DNA of 64,000 bases from Gibbula magus. Lineage: Eukaryota; Mollusca; Gastropoda; Trochida; Trochidae. Location of the stretch: the NCBI GenBank assembly GCA_936450465.1, contig OW388302.1:14099530-14163529 (forward strand), read 5' to 3'. Positions 22,260-34,122 of this stretch are shown here, piece by piece. Position 1 is the first letter of the stretch; each line of letters begins with the position of its first letter. Under the pieces are notes generated by a model, which was given only the letters and a program-made list of their open reading frames with translations, ran no database searches and was not told the origin of the DNA. The translations under genes and the position numbers were made by a program.

Positions 22260-22737
22260 AATCATACATTCTAAATATAATATACATTATGGTTTATCCA
22301 TAAAAAAATAATATTTTTAGATACATTTAGAAAGTATAAACATTCATCAAACTGTTGTAGTGTCTTGCAAAATACTTCAAATTAGTTTTATTATTGAATA
22401 GAACTATAAATTTTAAAGATATGAGCAAATATAAAATGAACTATTCATTTTTAGATTTACTTACAATATTTTGTCAGAAATTGTGAAAACGAAACAAATA
22501 TCCTGACATTATTCATAATCATTTCGTTTTCATTAACAAACATAACAAAACACTTATTTATCTTGTCTGAAGATAAAATATTTATAGATCAAAGATAAAT
22601 GGAATTACTTAGTATAAGCATCGTGGTAAAATTTAATCCTCAGATTAAAAGCTGTTGGGATACAATAACGTTAAAACAGTGACTCAGTGACCGCTTACTG
22701 TTAATTTGAGGCCTCTTCGGACATCAAGTGTGTTATC
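22260..22737 (+). promoter_or_regulatory. Conserved leader block upstream of exon 1b
   Basis: Repeats the AT-rich block found before exon 1a and, in reverse, before 1c and 1d. The proximal part (TTTGAGGCCTCTTCGGACATC at 22706-22726) is closely matched upstream of exon 1d, which supports a shared 5' UTR or promoter. No TATA box can be assigned with confidence. Confidence 0.4.
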
Positions 22738-23080
22738 ATGATAATTCTAATAGTGCATATTGGTTTTGTTCTGATGAATCAAAACTTGCAAACTGGTGCC
22801 CAGCAAACACTTCAGCCCTATGGTCCTAAAATGTGTGATTTACTTTGTCATAGGACCAAAGGTTGTTTAGACAACAAATTTGATGGTGTACAGTTGAGAT
22901 GTCGCCCCAATTTTCTTACTTCACATCAAAACTCAACTGGACAGGAGAAGGACGACGCTGGTGTTACAAACACTCACTCTTTGCTTAAGGATTCAAGTGA
23001 GGAGGAAAAGGATGACGTTGGAGCTGCAGACAACCATTCTGTGCTGAAGGGAAAGGAAACAACCACATCAAAACAACCAG
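22738..23080 (+). CDS. Exon 1b: secreted Cys-rich domain of ankyrin gene b
   Basis: Best-preserved first exon. Signal peptide over residues 1-21 (hydrophobic IILIVHIGFVLM core), then PYGPKMCDLLC...KGCLDNKF...RC with C33, C37, C43 and C55. N-S-T is a potential glycosylation site. The acidic tail contains a tandem duplication: the EKDDAGVTNTHSLLK segment recurs as EKDDVGAADNHSVLK about 22 residues later, making this copy longer (114 codons against 92-93). The exon ends AAACAACCAG|GTAAGT, a consensus donor at 23081 in phase 1. The acceptor TTATTCCAG before 24853 leaves exactly the two bases needed, giving a 1772-bp intron. The joined product would be about 340 residues with no transmembrane segment. 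Function unknown. Confidence 0.8.
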
Positions 23081-23159
23081 GTAAGTAAGGAAGTGAGTAA
23101 GTAAGTAAATTTAATTCCTGAGGAAAATTTCATTGTACGACGAACAATTTTAATAATTT

Positions 23160-23163
23160 AAAA

Positions 23164-23195
<32 letters not shown>

Positions 23196-23196
23196 G
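23160..23196. repeat. (AAAT)n microsatellite
   Basis: About nine AAAT units in intron b. Confidence 0.9.
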
Positions 23197-23298
23197 ATTT
23201 AAACAAATTTAATTCCTGAGTAGAGGATAATTTAATTGTAAGACGGACAGTCTAATTCGTCCATTGTGAGAGTCCTGAGGTTTTTATCATTTACTATA

Positions 23299-23830
23299 TA
23301 AACTGGAGCACAAAAGAAACGTCACACCTCAGTTGGTTTCGATTAATTTAATATTTTAAAGAAATGAGATGCATTTGATTATGGCACGATGCAATAACAC
23401 CTTTTGGCAGTAGTTTTAATGACTTAATTGGTGACTGTTTGATTTTTTTTATTTCAATATCATTTTAAAACTAGACAGGGGTTAGAAATGAATTTACACC
23501 AACATGACACCTACTATGTTTAAAATGTTCTAAATGTGTGCATGACGAGGCAAATTTATTGATTTTCACACCGAGTATGTGTTATATATCGATGAACAGT
23601 TGTGTTTTATCAAAATTATTTTGTTGGAATTTTAAATTGCAAAATTTTAATTTTTAATTTTCCTTTAAAAACACGTAGAAGAATTCTTTGACTGATTTAA
23701 TATTTTGGACTAATGTCCCAAACTATTCAATTTTTGGATACGACGTCGAAAACTCGAGATATTTGACATTGAAAATTATACATATGATAAAAACAACTTA
23801 GGGGTGACGTTTCTTCTGTGCTTCAGTTTA
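23299..23830. mobile_element. MITE family T2, copy 2
   Basis: Best copy: TAAACTGGAGCACAAAAGAA at 23299 and its reverse complement with two differences ending at 23830 (CTTCTGTGCTTCAGTTTA). 532 bp, no coding capacity, inside intron b. Confidence 0.85.
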
Positions 23831-24342
23831 GTATAGACAGGTCTAGCTAAACAGATTACCATATACTGGGACATTTTTTAGGTTTGAAAGGTTCTTGTTT
23901 AAAGAACCCACAAACTTTCGTGGATTTTAGTTTTCGTGCTTTAGGAGTTGTTAAAGATTAACAATAGAGGAAGCAGGGGATCAAGTTTTATTATCTATTT
24001 TGTGACATATTTATGATAGCATTTACAATTGAATTCAGAAATTCATAACATATGAATATGACAAAAAATGTCCAGACTTGTTCATTTTGAAATGTCATCC
24101 CTCAACGTGGTTGGTTGGTTGTTCTGCGAAGTCGTTGTTGAAGTGGTTTCAACTCTCCTGGCCAGGAGTCTCCACCCATGTCTCGACCATGTAGTCTGCA
24201 AACTGGAGGATGGCATGGTCGGTCATGTCTGGTCTGGTACCAAGGTTCCCTTCACACGATACTTATAACCTTGATACACACCTTCTCCCAACACGGCTAT
24301 TGGGAAAGTCTACCTGTACGTTTGCCAGTTTGTTATAAATGA
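23831..24342. other. Intronic sequence of gene b
   Basis: No additional exon recognised; the open frame at 24068-24268 has no family features. Confidence 0.45.
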
Positions 24343-24770
24343 TTTAAAATTAGCCATCTTACATATTAGTGTCTACAGTGAGCACTAATCAGTAGTTAAT
24401 CAACAAACACTCACTCACTAATATTTTGAGTGAACATGTTTGACATGGCGAGATGGTAAACATTTTACAGTATCTCATAAAGGGTTTTCAATGATAAACA
24501 TGTAAAAAGTAAACACAACTGATTTACTCTGTTGATAAGAACAATTCACCTAGTAAGATTCCGTACATGTTTAAAATTAGCCATCTTATATGTTAGTGTC
24601 TACAGTGAGCACTAATCAGTAGTTAATCAACAAACACTCACTCACCAATATTTTGAGTGAACATGTTTAACATGCCGAGATGGTGAACATTTTACAGTAT
24701 CTCATAAAGGGTTTTCACAGATAAACATGAACACTCTGATTTACTCTGTTGATAAGAACAAATCCCCGAA
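24343..24770 (+). repeat. 227-bp tandem duplication in intron b
   Basis: TTTAAAATTAGCCATCTTA at 24343 recurs at 24570. The two copies are almost identical for about 200 bp, including the ACACTCACTCAC(T/C)AATATTTT stretch. Confidence 0.85.
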
Positions 24771-24852
24771 CACATGCTTAATCACTAGTAGTTGCCAGTG
24801 AATGGCATCTATCTATCTATCTATCTCTAAGAGTCCGTACATCTTATTCCAG

Positions 24853-25535
24853 TTGTCGGTGATTACGTAATGAAAATGCTTAAATCCACAGATGAATGTT
24901 CTTCTAACGGAAATGGGACTGGTACCCCTTGTCCTCCTGCTTTAATGGAAGCATGTAAAGGTGGGGATCTGGACGTGGTGAAGAGACTCCTGTCCCTGGA
25001 TTCTGTAGATGTCAACTGTCAAGATTACCAGGGAATGACAGCTCTTATGGTTGCAGCTTTACATTATAAAGATGAGATATTTGACATTCTTATGCAACAA
25101 AAGCCTTACCTGTCAGCTGTAAATGACAAAAATGAGAATGTGTTACATTTTGCATGTAGGGGTGGCAGCAAGTACATTGTTAGGACATTGCTAGACACTG
25201 AACAGCATGGTCACATATTTGATATAGAGTGTAAAGATCTGAATGGGGCAACACCTCTGATGATGGCTGTAGGGAAATGTAACGTAAAAATTGTTGATTT
25301 TCTATGTAAACAACACAATGCTAGTCTGACAACATCCGATAATGAAGGACGAACAATCTTACACATCGCCAGTATGACTGGATATTATGATATGGTAAAT
25401 TATCTTGTGACTTTGTCTGAACTGAAGGGGTTTGAGAGGAAGAAGGATAATTACGGGAAAACACCTCAACAGCTTGCAGAAATGTTTAATAATGAACATA
25501 TCATGTCATTCCTTAAGTCAAGGGGAAATAAGTAA
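24853..25535 (+). CDS. Exon 2b: ankyrin-repeat terminal exon of gene b
   Basis: Acceptor TTATTCCAG ends at 24852. Read in the phase set by exon 1b the exon gives VGDYV and then the in-frame ATG at 24870. A Ser/Gly/Pro linker with CPPALMEACKGG precedes about six ankyrin units (TALMVAA, NVLHFAC, TPLMMAV, TILHIAS and TPQQLA cores) and a TAA at 25533-25535. Residues of the linker and ankyrin helices align position by position with exons 2a, 2c and 2d. A conserved AATAAA follows at 25689. Because this exon has an ATG, translation from a separate promoter cannot be excluded, but copies 2a and 2d lack one at this position. Binding partner unknown. Confidence 0.87.
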
Positions 25536-25688
25536 CATTAGTATATGTACTTCCTCAGAATTCAACATTAGGGTTGACTTGTTGTATACTCGTTGTAGAC
25601 AATTCAGTTGATATTACATGATCAAAACATGATCAACAAATGGAGACCTTTACTCTACCAGAAGGCAATGTGGTTTACATTTTAATGA

Positions 25689-25694
25689 AATAAA
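25689..25694 (+). terminator. Likely polyadenylation signal of gene b
   Basis: AATAAA in the context TTAATGAAATAAAT, about 155 bp after the stop codon. The same context occurs at the matching place behind exon 2d (60982-60987, minus strand). Confidence 0.45.
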
Positions 25695-26809
25695 TATGCG
25701 GTATTGAACTCTCGATCTTGTATGTGGCCACGCTAAATGTTTAAGCTAACATTTCCGAACCTATCTCTAATAGTAAATAAAGATTGAATGTATCATATCA
25801 GTGCCGACAAGAACTACAGGAAATTAAAGTTAAGAATAAAAAACGTTGTTAACAGCCGAGAAATTCATGTCATTATTTACTTTGATAATTATTGGCAGAC
25901 ATCCTAGTTCAAAAGATTATTTCTGTATCCTACAACAAGAGTGAATGGATGAACCTCCAAACTGCAACCCTACAGAGATGCAAAATTAATACCAAAGTTG
26001 AATCATGTTTACCATAACTTGTAGCCTTTACATAATGTTTATCCCATTAATTAAAGAATATGTATAGTATTCTATGTACCATATTTTTCGATTCTAGCAA
26101 ATATGCAAAAATCGTAAAAAAAAATCGCTCCAATGTTCCTCTCCAATGAAAACATATACTTTAACAATACGAGTCACTTTGAAGGTTTTAGATTTTCAAT
26201 GAAAAAGCTCTTTCAAATTCCCACATGTACTTCAAATATCTTTGATAAAAACTTTGCAAAGGAATTCTCCTTTTTTGTCTTGAATTTTGTCTGCAACATG
26301 CTAAAGTGGTTTTCTTCTAAATATGAAATATCATACATCAAGGCTCTCACGTTATATTAGGGAACCTTTATCCAACGTTTCTGCTTCCAATATCAACTTT
26401 ATCACAATCACAGAGCTATTGATCGCAAAACCAACATTGAATATTACCAATCAGGATTTCTATTTTAATGTAGGCAACACAATAACTCAAATAGATTTTA
26501 AAATAACTTGAGAAACTTCTCTTTGGACAAGGAACATGTCATAATGAAAACCAGCTGTCAATGTTACCTGTGTTATTTCCAGGTAGTGTTACCAAAAATT
26601 ACTGTAACAAACTTCCTAACATGAATTTACATTAAGAAACTAGAGATTATTAAGAAGATTTCAGATTTATGTAAATATGGTTAGAATTTATAGCAACTCA
26701 CTTTTATCAAAACTGATTTTTTTTATTGCAAGAAGAGCATTCCTTTTCTGATATGATTTAAAATGACTATAATTGACTTTTTAGAGTTGCCCTTCAACTT
26801 ATTTATTAG
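25695..26809. other. 3' flank of gene b, non-coding
   Basis: Shared with 60.1-61.0 kb in reverse as far as about 26530; the last 250 bp lead into the satellite. Open frames at 26133-26511 are not conserved as protein in the duplicate. Confidence 0.5.
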
Positions 26810-29800
26810 TTCATCAAATTTGTTATGTGTATCATTAACGTTTACTTAGTCCATCAAATGTGTTTGTGTATTATAAACGTTTACTTAGTCCATCAAATTT
26901 GTCATGTGTATTATAAACGTTTACTTAATCCATCAAATTTGTTATGTGTATCATAAACGTTTACTAAATCCATCAAATGTGTTATGTGTATCATAAACGA
27001 TTACTTAATCAATCAACATTGTTACATGTATCATTAACGTTTACTTAGTCCAACACATTTTGTTATGTGTATCATTAACGTTTACTTAGTCCATCAAATT
27101 TGTTATGTGTATCATAAACGTTTACTTAGTCCATCAAATTTGTTATGTGTATCATAAACGATTACTTAATCCATCAACATTGTTACGTGTATCATTAACG
27201 TTTACTTAGTCCATCAAATTTTGTTATGTGTATCATTAACGTTTACTTAATCCATCAAATTTGTTATGTGTATCATAAACGTTTACTTAATCCATCAAAT
27301 TTGTTATGTGTATCATAAACGTTTACTAAATCCATCATATGTGTTATGTGTATCATGAACGTTTACATAGTCCATAATTTTTTTTATGTGTATCATAAAC
27401 GATTACTTAATCCATCAACATTGTTACGTGTATCATTAACGTTTACTTAGTCCAACAAATTTTGTTATGTGTATCATTAACGTTTACTTAGTCCATCAAA
27501 TTTGTTATGTGTATCATAAACGTTTACTTAGTCCATCAAATTTGTTATGTGTATCATAAACGATTACTTAATCCATCAACATTGTTACGTGTATCATTAA
27601 CGTTTACTTAGTCCATCAAATTTTGTTATGTGTATCATTAACGTTTACTTAGTCCATCAAATTTGTTATGTGTATCAAAAACGATTACTTTATCGATCAA
27701 TATTGTTATGTGTATCATTAACGTTTACTTAGTCCATCAAATTTGTTATGTGTATCATTAACGTTTACTTAATCCATCAAATGTGTTATGTGTATCATTA
27801 ACGTTTACTTAATCAATCAAATTTGTTATATGTATCATTAACGTTTTCTTAGTCCATCAAATTTGTTTTGTGTATCATAAACGTTTACTTAATCCATCAA
27901 ATTTGTTATGTGTATCATTAACGTTTACTTAATTCATCAAATGTGTTTTGTGTATCATTAACGTTTACTTAGTCCATCAAATGTGTTATGTTTATAATTA
28001 ACGTTTACTTAATCCATCAAATTTTGTTATGTGTATCATTAACGTTTACTCAGTCCATCAAATTTGTTATGAGTATCATAAACGTTTAATTAATCCATCA
28101 AATTTTGTTATGTGTATCATAAACGTTTACTAAATCCATCAAATGTGTTATTTGTATCATTAACGTTTACTTAATCCATCAAATGTGTAATGTGTATCAT
28201 TAACGTTTACTTAATCAATCAAATGTGTTATGTGTATCATTAACGTTTACTTAATCCATCAAATTTGTTATGTGTACGATTAACCTTTACTTAGTCCATC
28301 AAATTTGTTATGTGTATCATAAACGTTTACTTAATCCATCAAATTTGTTATGTATATAATTAACGTTTACTTAATCCATCAAATTTGTTATGTGTATCAT
28401 TAACGTTTACTTAATCCATCAAATTTGTTATGTGTATCATAAACGTTTACTAAATCCATCAAATGTGTTATGTGTATCATGAACGTTTACTTAGTCCATC
28501 AAATTTGTTATGTGTATCATAAACGATTACTTAATCCATCAACATTGTTACGTGTATCATTAACGTTTACTTAGTCCAACAAATTTTGTTATGTGTATCA
28601 TTAACGTTTACTTAATCCATCAAATTTGTTATGTGTATCATAAACGATTACTTAATCCATCAACATTGTTACGTGTATCATTAACGTTTACTTAGTCCAA
28701 CAAATTTTGTTATGTATATCATTAACGTTTACTTAGTCCATCAAATTTGTTATGTGTATCAGAAACGTTTACTTAGTCCATCAAATTTGTTATGTGTATC
28801 ATAAACGATTACTTAATCCATCAACATTGTTACGTGTATCATTAACGTTTACTTAGTCCATCAAATTTTGTTATGTGTATCATTAACGTTTACTTAATCC
28901 ATCAAATTTGTTATGTGTATCATAAACGTTTACTTAGTCCATCAAATTTGTTATGTGTATCATAAACGATTACTTAATCCATCAACATTGTTACGTGTAT
29001 CATTAACGTTTACTTAGTCCATCAAATTTTGTTATGTGTATCATTAACGTTTACTTAATCCATCAAATTTGTTATGTGTATCATAAACGTTTACTTAATC
29101 CATCATATGTGTTATGTGTATCATGAACGTTTACTTAGTCCATAAAATTTGTTATGTGTATCATAAACGATTACTTAATGCATCAACATTGTTACAAGTA
29201 TCATTAACGTTTACTTAGTCCATCACATTTTGTTATGTGTATCATTAACGTTTACTGAGTCCATCAAATTTGTTATGTGTATCATAAACGTTTACTTAGT
29301 CCATCAAATTTGTTATGTGTATCATAAACGATTACTTAATCCATCAACATTGTTACGTGTATCATTAACGTTTACTTAGTCCATCAAATTTTGTTATGTG
29401 TATCATTAACGATTACTTAATCCATCAACATTGTTACGTGTATCATTAACGTTTACTTATTCCAACAAATTTTGTTATGTGTATCATTAACGTTTACTTA
29501 ATCCATCAAATTTGTTATGTGTATCATAAACGATTACTTAATCCATCAACATTGTTATGTGTATCATTAACGTTTACTTAGTCCATCAAATTTGTTATGT
29601 GTATCATAAACGATTACTTTATCCATCAACATTGTTATGTGTATCTTTAACGTTTACTTAGTCCATCAAATTTGTTATGTGTATCATAAACGTTTACTTA
29701 ATCCATCAAATTTGTTATGTGTATCATAAACGTTTACTAAATCCTTCAAATGTGTTATGTGTATCATAAACGTTTACTTAGTCCATCAAATTTGTTATGT

Positions 29801-31808
29801 GTATCATAAACGATTACTTAATCCATCAACATTGTTACGTGTATCATTAACGTTTACTTAGTCCATCAAATTTTGTTATGTGTATCATTAACGTTTACTT
29901 AATCCATCAAATTTGTTATGTGTATCATTAACGTTTACTTAATCCATCAAATTTGTTATGTGTATCATAAACGATTACTTAATCCATCAACATTGTTACG
30001 TGTATCATTAACGTTTACTTAGTCCATCAAATTTTGTTATGTGTATCATTAACGTTTACTTAATCCATCAAATTTGTTATGTGTATCATTAACGTTTACT
30101 TAATCCATCAAATTTGTTATGTGTATCATAAACGTTTACTAAATCCATCATATGTGTTATGTGTATCATGAACGTTTACTTAGTCCATAAAATTTGTTAT
30201 GTGTATCATAAACGATTACTTAATCCATCAACATTGTTACGTGTATCATTAACATTTACTTAGTCCAACAAATTTTGTTATGTGTATCATTAACGTTTAC
30301 TTAGTCCATCAAATTTGTTATGTGTATCATAAACGTTTACTTAGTCCATCAAATTTGTTATGTGTATCATAAACGATTACTTAATCCATCAACATTGTTA
30401 CGTGTATCATTAACGTTTACTTAGTCCATCAGATTTTGTTATGTGTATCATTAACGTTTACTTAGTCCATCAAATTTGTTATGTGTATCATAAACGATTA
30501 CTTTATCCATCAATATTGTTATGTGTATCATTAACGTTTACTTAGTCCATCAAATTTGTTATGTGTATCATAAACGATTACTTTATCCATCAATATTGTT
30601 ATGTGTATCATTAACGTTTACTTAGTCCATAAAATTTGTTATGTGTATCATAAACGTTTACTTAATCCATCAAATTTGTTATGTGTATCATTAACGTTTA
30701 CTTAATTCATCAAATGTGTTTTGTGTATCATTAACGTTTACTTAGTCCATCAAATGTGTTATGTTTATAATTAACGTTTACTTAATCCATCAAATTTGTT
30801 ATGTGTATCATTAACGTTTACTTAATCCATCAAATTTGTTATGTGTATCATAAACGTTTACTTAATCCATCACATGTGTTATGTGTATCATGAACGTTTA
30901 CTTAGTCCATCAAAATTGTTATGTGTATCATAAACGATTACTTAATCCATCAACATTGTTACGTGTATCATTAACGTTTATTTAGTCCATCAAATTTTGT
31001 TATGTGTATCATTAACGTTTACTTAGTCCATCAAATTTGTTATGTGTATCATAAACGTTTACTTAGTCCATCAAATTTGTTATGTGTATCATAAACGATT
31101 ACTTAATTCATCAACATTGTTACGTGTATCATTAACGTTTACTTAATCCATCAACATTGTTACGTGTATCATTAACGTTTACTTAATCAATCAAATTTGT
31201 TATGTGTATCATAAACGATTACTTAATTCATCAACATTGTTATGTGTATCATAAACGTTTACTTAATGCATCAACATTGTTACGTGTATCATTAACGTTT
31301 ACTTAATCAATCAAATTTGTTATGTGTATCATTAACGTTTACTTGATCCATCAGATTTGTTATGTGTATCATAAACGTTTACTTAATCCATCAAATTTGT
31401 TATGTGTATTATAAACGTTTAAATAATCCATCAAATTTTGTAATGTGTATCATTAACGTTTACTTAGTCCATCAAATGTGTTATGTGTATCATAAACGTT
31501 ACTTAATCCATCAAATTTGTTATGTGTATTATAAACGTTTACTTAATCCATCAAATTTGTTATGTGTATCATAAACGTTTACTTAATCCATCAAATTTGT
31601 TATGTGTATTATAAACGTTTACTTAATCCATCAAATTTGTTATGTGTATCATAAACGTTTACTTAATCCATCAAATTTGTTATGTGTATTATAAACGTTT
31701 ACTTAATCCATCAAATTTGTTATGTGTATTATAAACGTTTAAATAATCCATCAAATTGTGTAATGTGTATCATTAACGTTTACTTAGTCCATCAAATTTG
31801 TTACAGTA
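26810..31808 (+). repeat. Major 40-bp satellite array
   Basis: About 125 units of a 40-bp AT-rich monomer whose core is GTTATGTGTATCATTAACG plus TTTACTTAGTCCATCAAATTT. Subtypes differ at ATTAACG/ATAAACG, TTTACTTAG/ATTACTTAA and TTTGTTATG/CATTGTTACG, and some units have one extra T. The ACATTGTTACG subtype recurs at spacings such as 121 and 161 bp (28542, 28663, 28824, 28985), so a higher-order repeat of three to four monomers is present. Frames within it are not coding because 40 is not a multiple of three. Confidence 0.97.
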
Positions 31809-32707
31809 AAGAACATAATACAATCAAATTACACAAAAATATAAGGGAATCAGAACCAAATTATGTCCAATCAGAAAATAATGTGTGCAAAGTGATGGAA
31901 GAACATTAAAATACTTCACTTTCTGTATTTCATTACATAAACATTCAGCAGCAATATTTCACCTGAACCTTGATTTTAAAGTTAATGAAATCAAGCATTA
32001 TCTTCAAGCCAAGTAAACATTACAGATATTGCTACAACCTCACAAAGATTAAAAATTAACATCATCAACTTCATAAAACTGATTAGGTAACAATGCTATT
32101 GGCATCATATCATTGATGACGTCAGACCACTTTGAAGGTCCCTTGGGTCACTGTCCAAGAGGCCTTAATTCAGATATACTGATACAACTGTTGAATGAAA
32201 TGATATTGGATAATCTATAGAATCTCATCGTCGTGTCTTCTGAATTATATACTGAATTTGAAAACCCCAATAGACACATGTATATTGCTCGCTCAATGCA
32301 AAATATCATGAACATCATCTTGGTGAAACGAATCAGCGACACCTGTCGTGATCACGAGTTAGGTTCCTTACCATCTGCTAACATACAGCCAATGAAATCG
32401 CCGTTTACATTCGTAACCAATTCAAAATTAGCGACGATCAACACAGTCACAGAGGCAATACAACTGTCTTCTGATTGGCTTATTCGATTAGCCTGCAGTA
32501 CGTTAAAATCTTAGCACTGAAAATGCGAGGGTTGAGGTCAAGGGCGGAAGGAAAAAATATGAAAATATTTTCATTACGCTTGTGACGTTGTGAAGATGCA
32601 TGAACATATGAATGTTTTATATAGCTGAAAAACCAGAGCTAAGATGCACAAATGGACAGGATATAAAATAATTACAGAGAGTGTGGTAACATGGATCGAT
32701 GATAATA
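31809..32707. other. Non-coding duplicated flank of the satellite
   Basis: Begins with the exit sequence ACAGTAAAGAACATAATAC shared with 20210 and 40620. 32130-32300 resembles 20990-21130, and 32265-32320 resembles 60001-60050 in reverse. No gene seen. Confidence 0.5.
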
Positions 32708-33074
32708 TTAAAGGGGCAGTAGCACGTTTCTTTGCAAAAAAAAATTTTCTTCAAATTTCCTATTTATAATGATAGTTTATGTCATTTAAATTAACTTTAG
32801 AGGGTAAACCATCTTATTACACAAACCAATTATCTGTAGTGGTAAAAACTATGTTGCTTATAAATCAAAAATTGCATGGCTGCCATTTTATTGTGAACAC
32901 AATTTATTATTTTGTATTACAAAAACGGTTCCCATGGCTTTACCGAAACATGTGCACTCATTTTAAACTTTATTTTCCGAAGAGAATAGGATCTTTGACT
33001 ATTGGGGAAATTATTTTTCAAATTCATTTCATCAACTTATTTGAGCGGAAAAAAACGTGCTACTGCCCCTTTTA
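32708..33074. mobile_element. MITE family T1, copy 4
   Basis: TTAAAGGGGCAGTAGCACG at the left, GTGCTACTGCCCCTTTTA at the right (one change in the terminal TTAA). Slightly longer than other copies. The open frame at 32779-33153 is a by-product. Confidence 0.83.
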
Positions 33075-33149
33075 TACTAGCTCAAAAGATATCATCAGAA
33101 CAAAAGTTAAATATCGAGAGTTATTAGACAATGATATATATATTTCAAT

Positions 33150-33560
33150 ATAAATATATAAACGTTTAGCTAAAATTTATTTCGCTCAACATCCTTAGAA
33201 TGTATAAACATTTGTCAAACGATTTTGGCGTCTAGCATATCAATTCAAATTATTTCTTAATAAAGAAATTTATCTATGAATGTGTTGATATGAGTAATAA
33301 AGACATTTTTCACTTCAAGAAATAGTTTTGGTATATGTAATCACGTTGTTTTATGATGTTTAATCACACATTTAGTTGACTACATATAGCTTGAAATTAT
33401 TCATAACTATGGACTTGAATTTATACGATATATATGGAAATAGTAAAAATTAACAAAACAACTTATCTATTTTCTCTCGGAGAAAATTTTGAGATAAATA
33501 GTTTTACATTGTATCAGAATAAGATTACCTGTGAAGTTTTAAGCAGAAAGTTGTAGGAGC
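33150..33560 (+). repeat. Leader-type block without a downstream exon
   Basis: Copy of the AT-rich block that precedes first exons. It runs up to AAGCAGAAAGTTGTAGGAGCAG, but no Cys-rich exon follows. It pairs in reverse with 59690-59960. Confidence 0.55.
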
Positions 33561-33592
33561 AGAATACATCTGCTAACAAATTCTTATTCTAA

Positions 33593-34122
33593 ACAATATT
33601 TGCACATCACACAGATGAACGCCTATGGTCATTTTGACTAGTACGGAATGCTCTGTTTGAAACAATATTAGCGAAACTCATAGACGAACATCTCCTGTCA
33701 TTTTGACTGTTGGAAACAGCAGCGGTGATTGCACAATTAACTTCTTACGCAACCAATCGTGATGCTTTATATCTAGCCGCGAAATTGTCTATGAATAACA
33801 GAGGTTAGGAAAGAAACAATATTAGCAAAACTCATAGACGAACATCTCCTGTCATTTTGATTGTTGGAAACAACATCGGTGATTGCACAATTAACTTCTG
33901 ACGCAATCAACCGTGATGCTTTATATCTAGCCGCGAAATTGTCGATGAATAACAGAGGTAAGGATAGAAACAATATTAGCGCAACACACAGATGAACACC
34001 TCTTGTCATTTTGACTGTTGGAAACAACATCGGTGATTGTACAACTTCTTACACAACCAATCGCGATGTTTTACATCTAGCCACAAAAGTGTCGATGAAT
34101 AACAGAGCTTATGATAGAAAAT
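33593..34122 (+). repeat. 154-bp tandem repeat
   Basis: GAAACAATATTAGC at 33659, 33813 and 33967 marks three full units, with a partial unit before them. Each contains ATCTAGCC(G/A)C(G/A)AAA and GATGAATAACAGAG stretches. Confidence 0.88.

Larger units (their letters stand above)
24840..26530. repeat. Inverted segmental duplication B (left copy)
   Basis: Matches 60100-61860 in reverse complement. Anchors: ankyrin exons 2b and 2d, the CAATTCAGTTGATATTACATG region near 25600 with its partner near 61070, and 26140-26400 with 60290-60470. Confidence 0.85.

Noticed and set aside
26810..31808. CRISPR-like array of direct repeats
   Set aside because: Monomers are contiguous without unique spacers, and the genome is clearly animal.
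26810..31909. Open frames inside the 40-bp satellite (31362-31574, 31682-31909)
   Set aside because: Frames arise from repeated monomers; 40 bp is not a multiple of three and no frame is kept along the array.
32779..33153. 124-codon frame
   Set aside because: It lies within MITE T1 copy 4 and reads through its terminal repeat.
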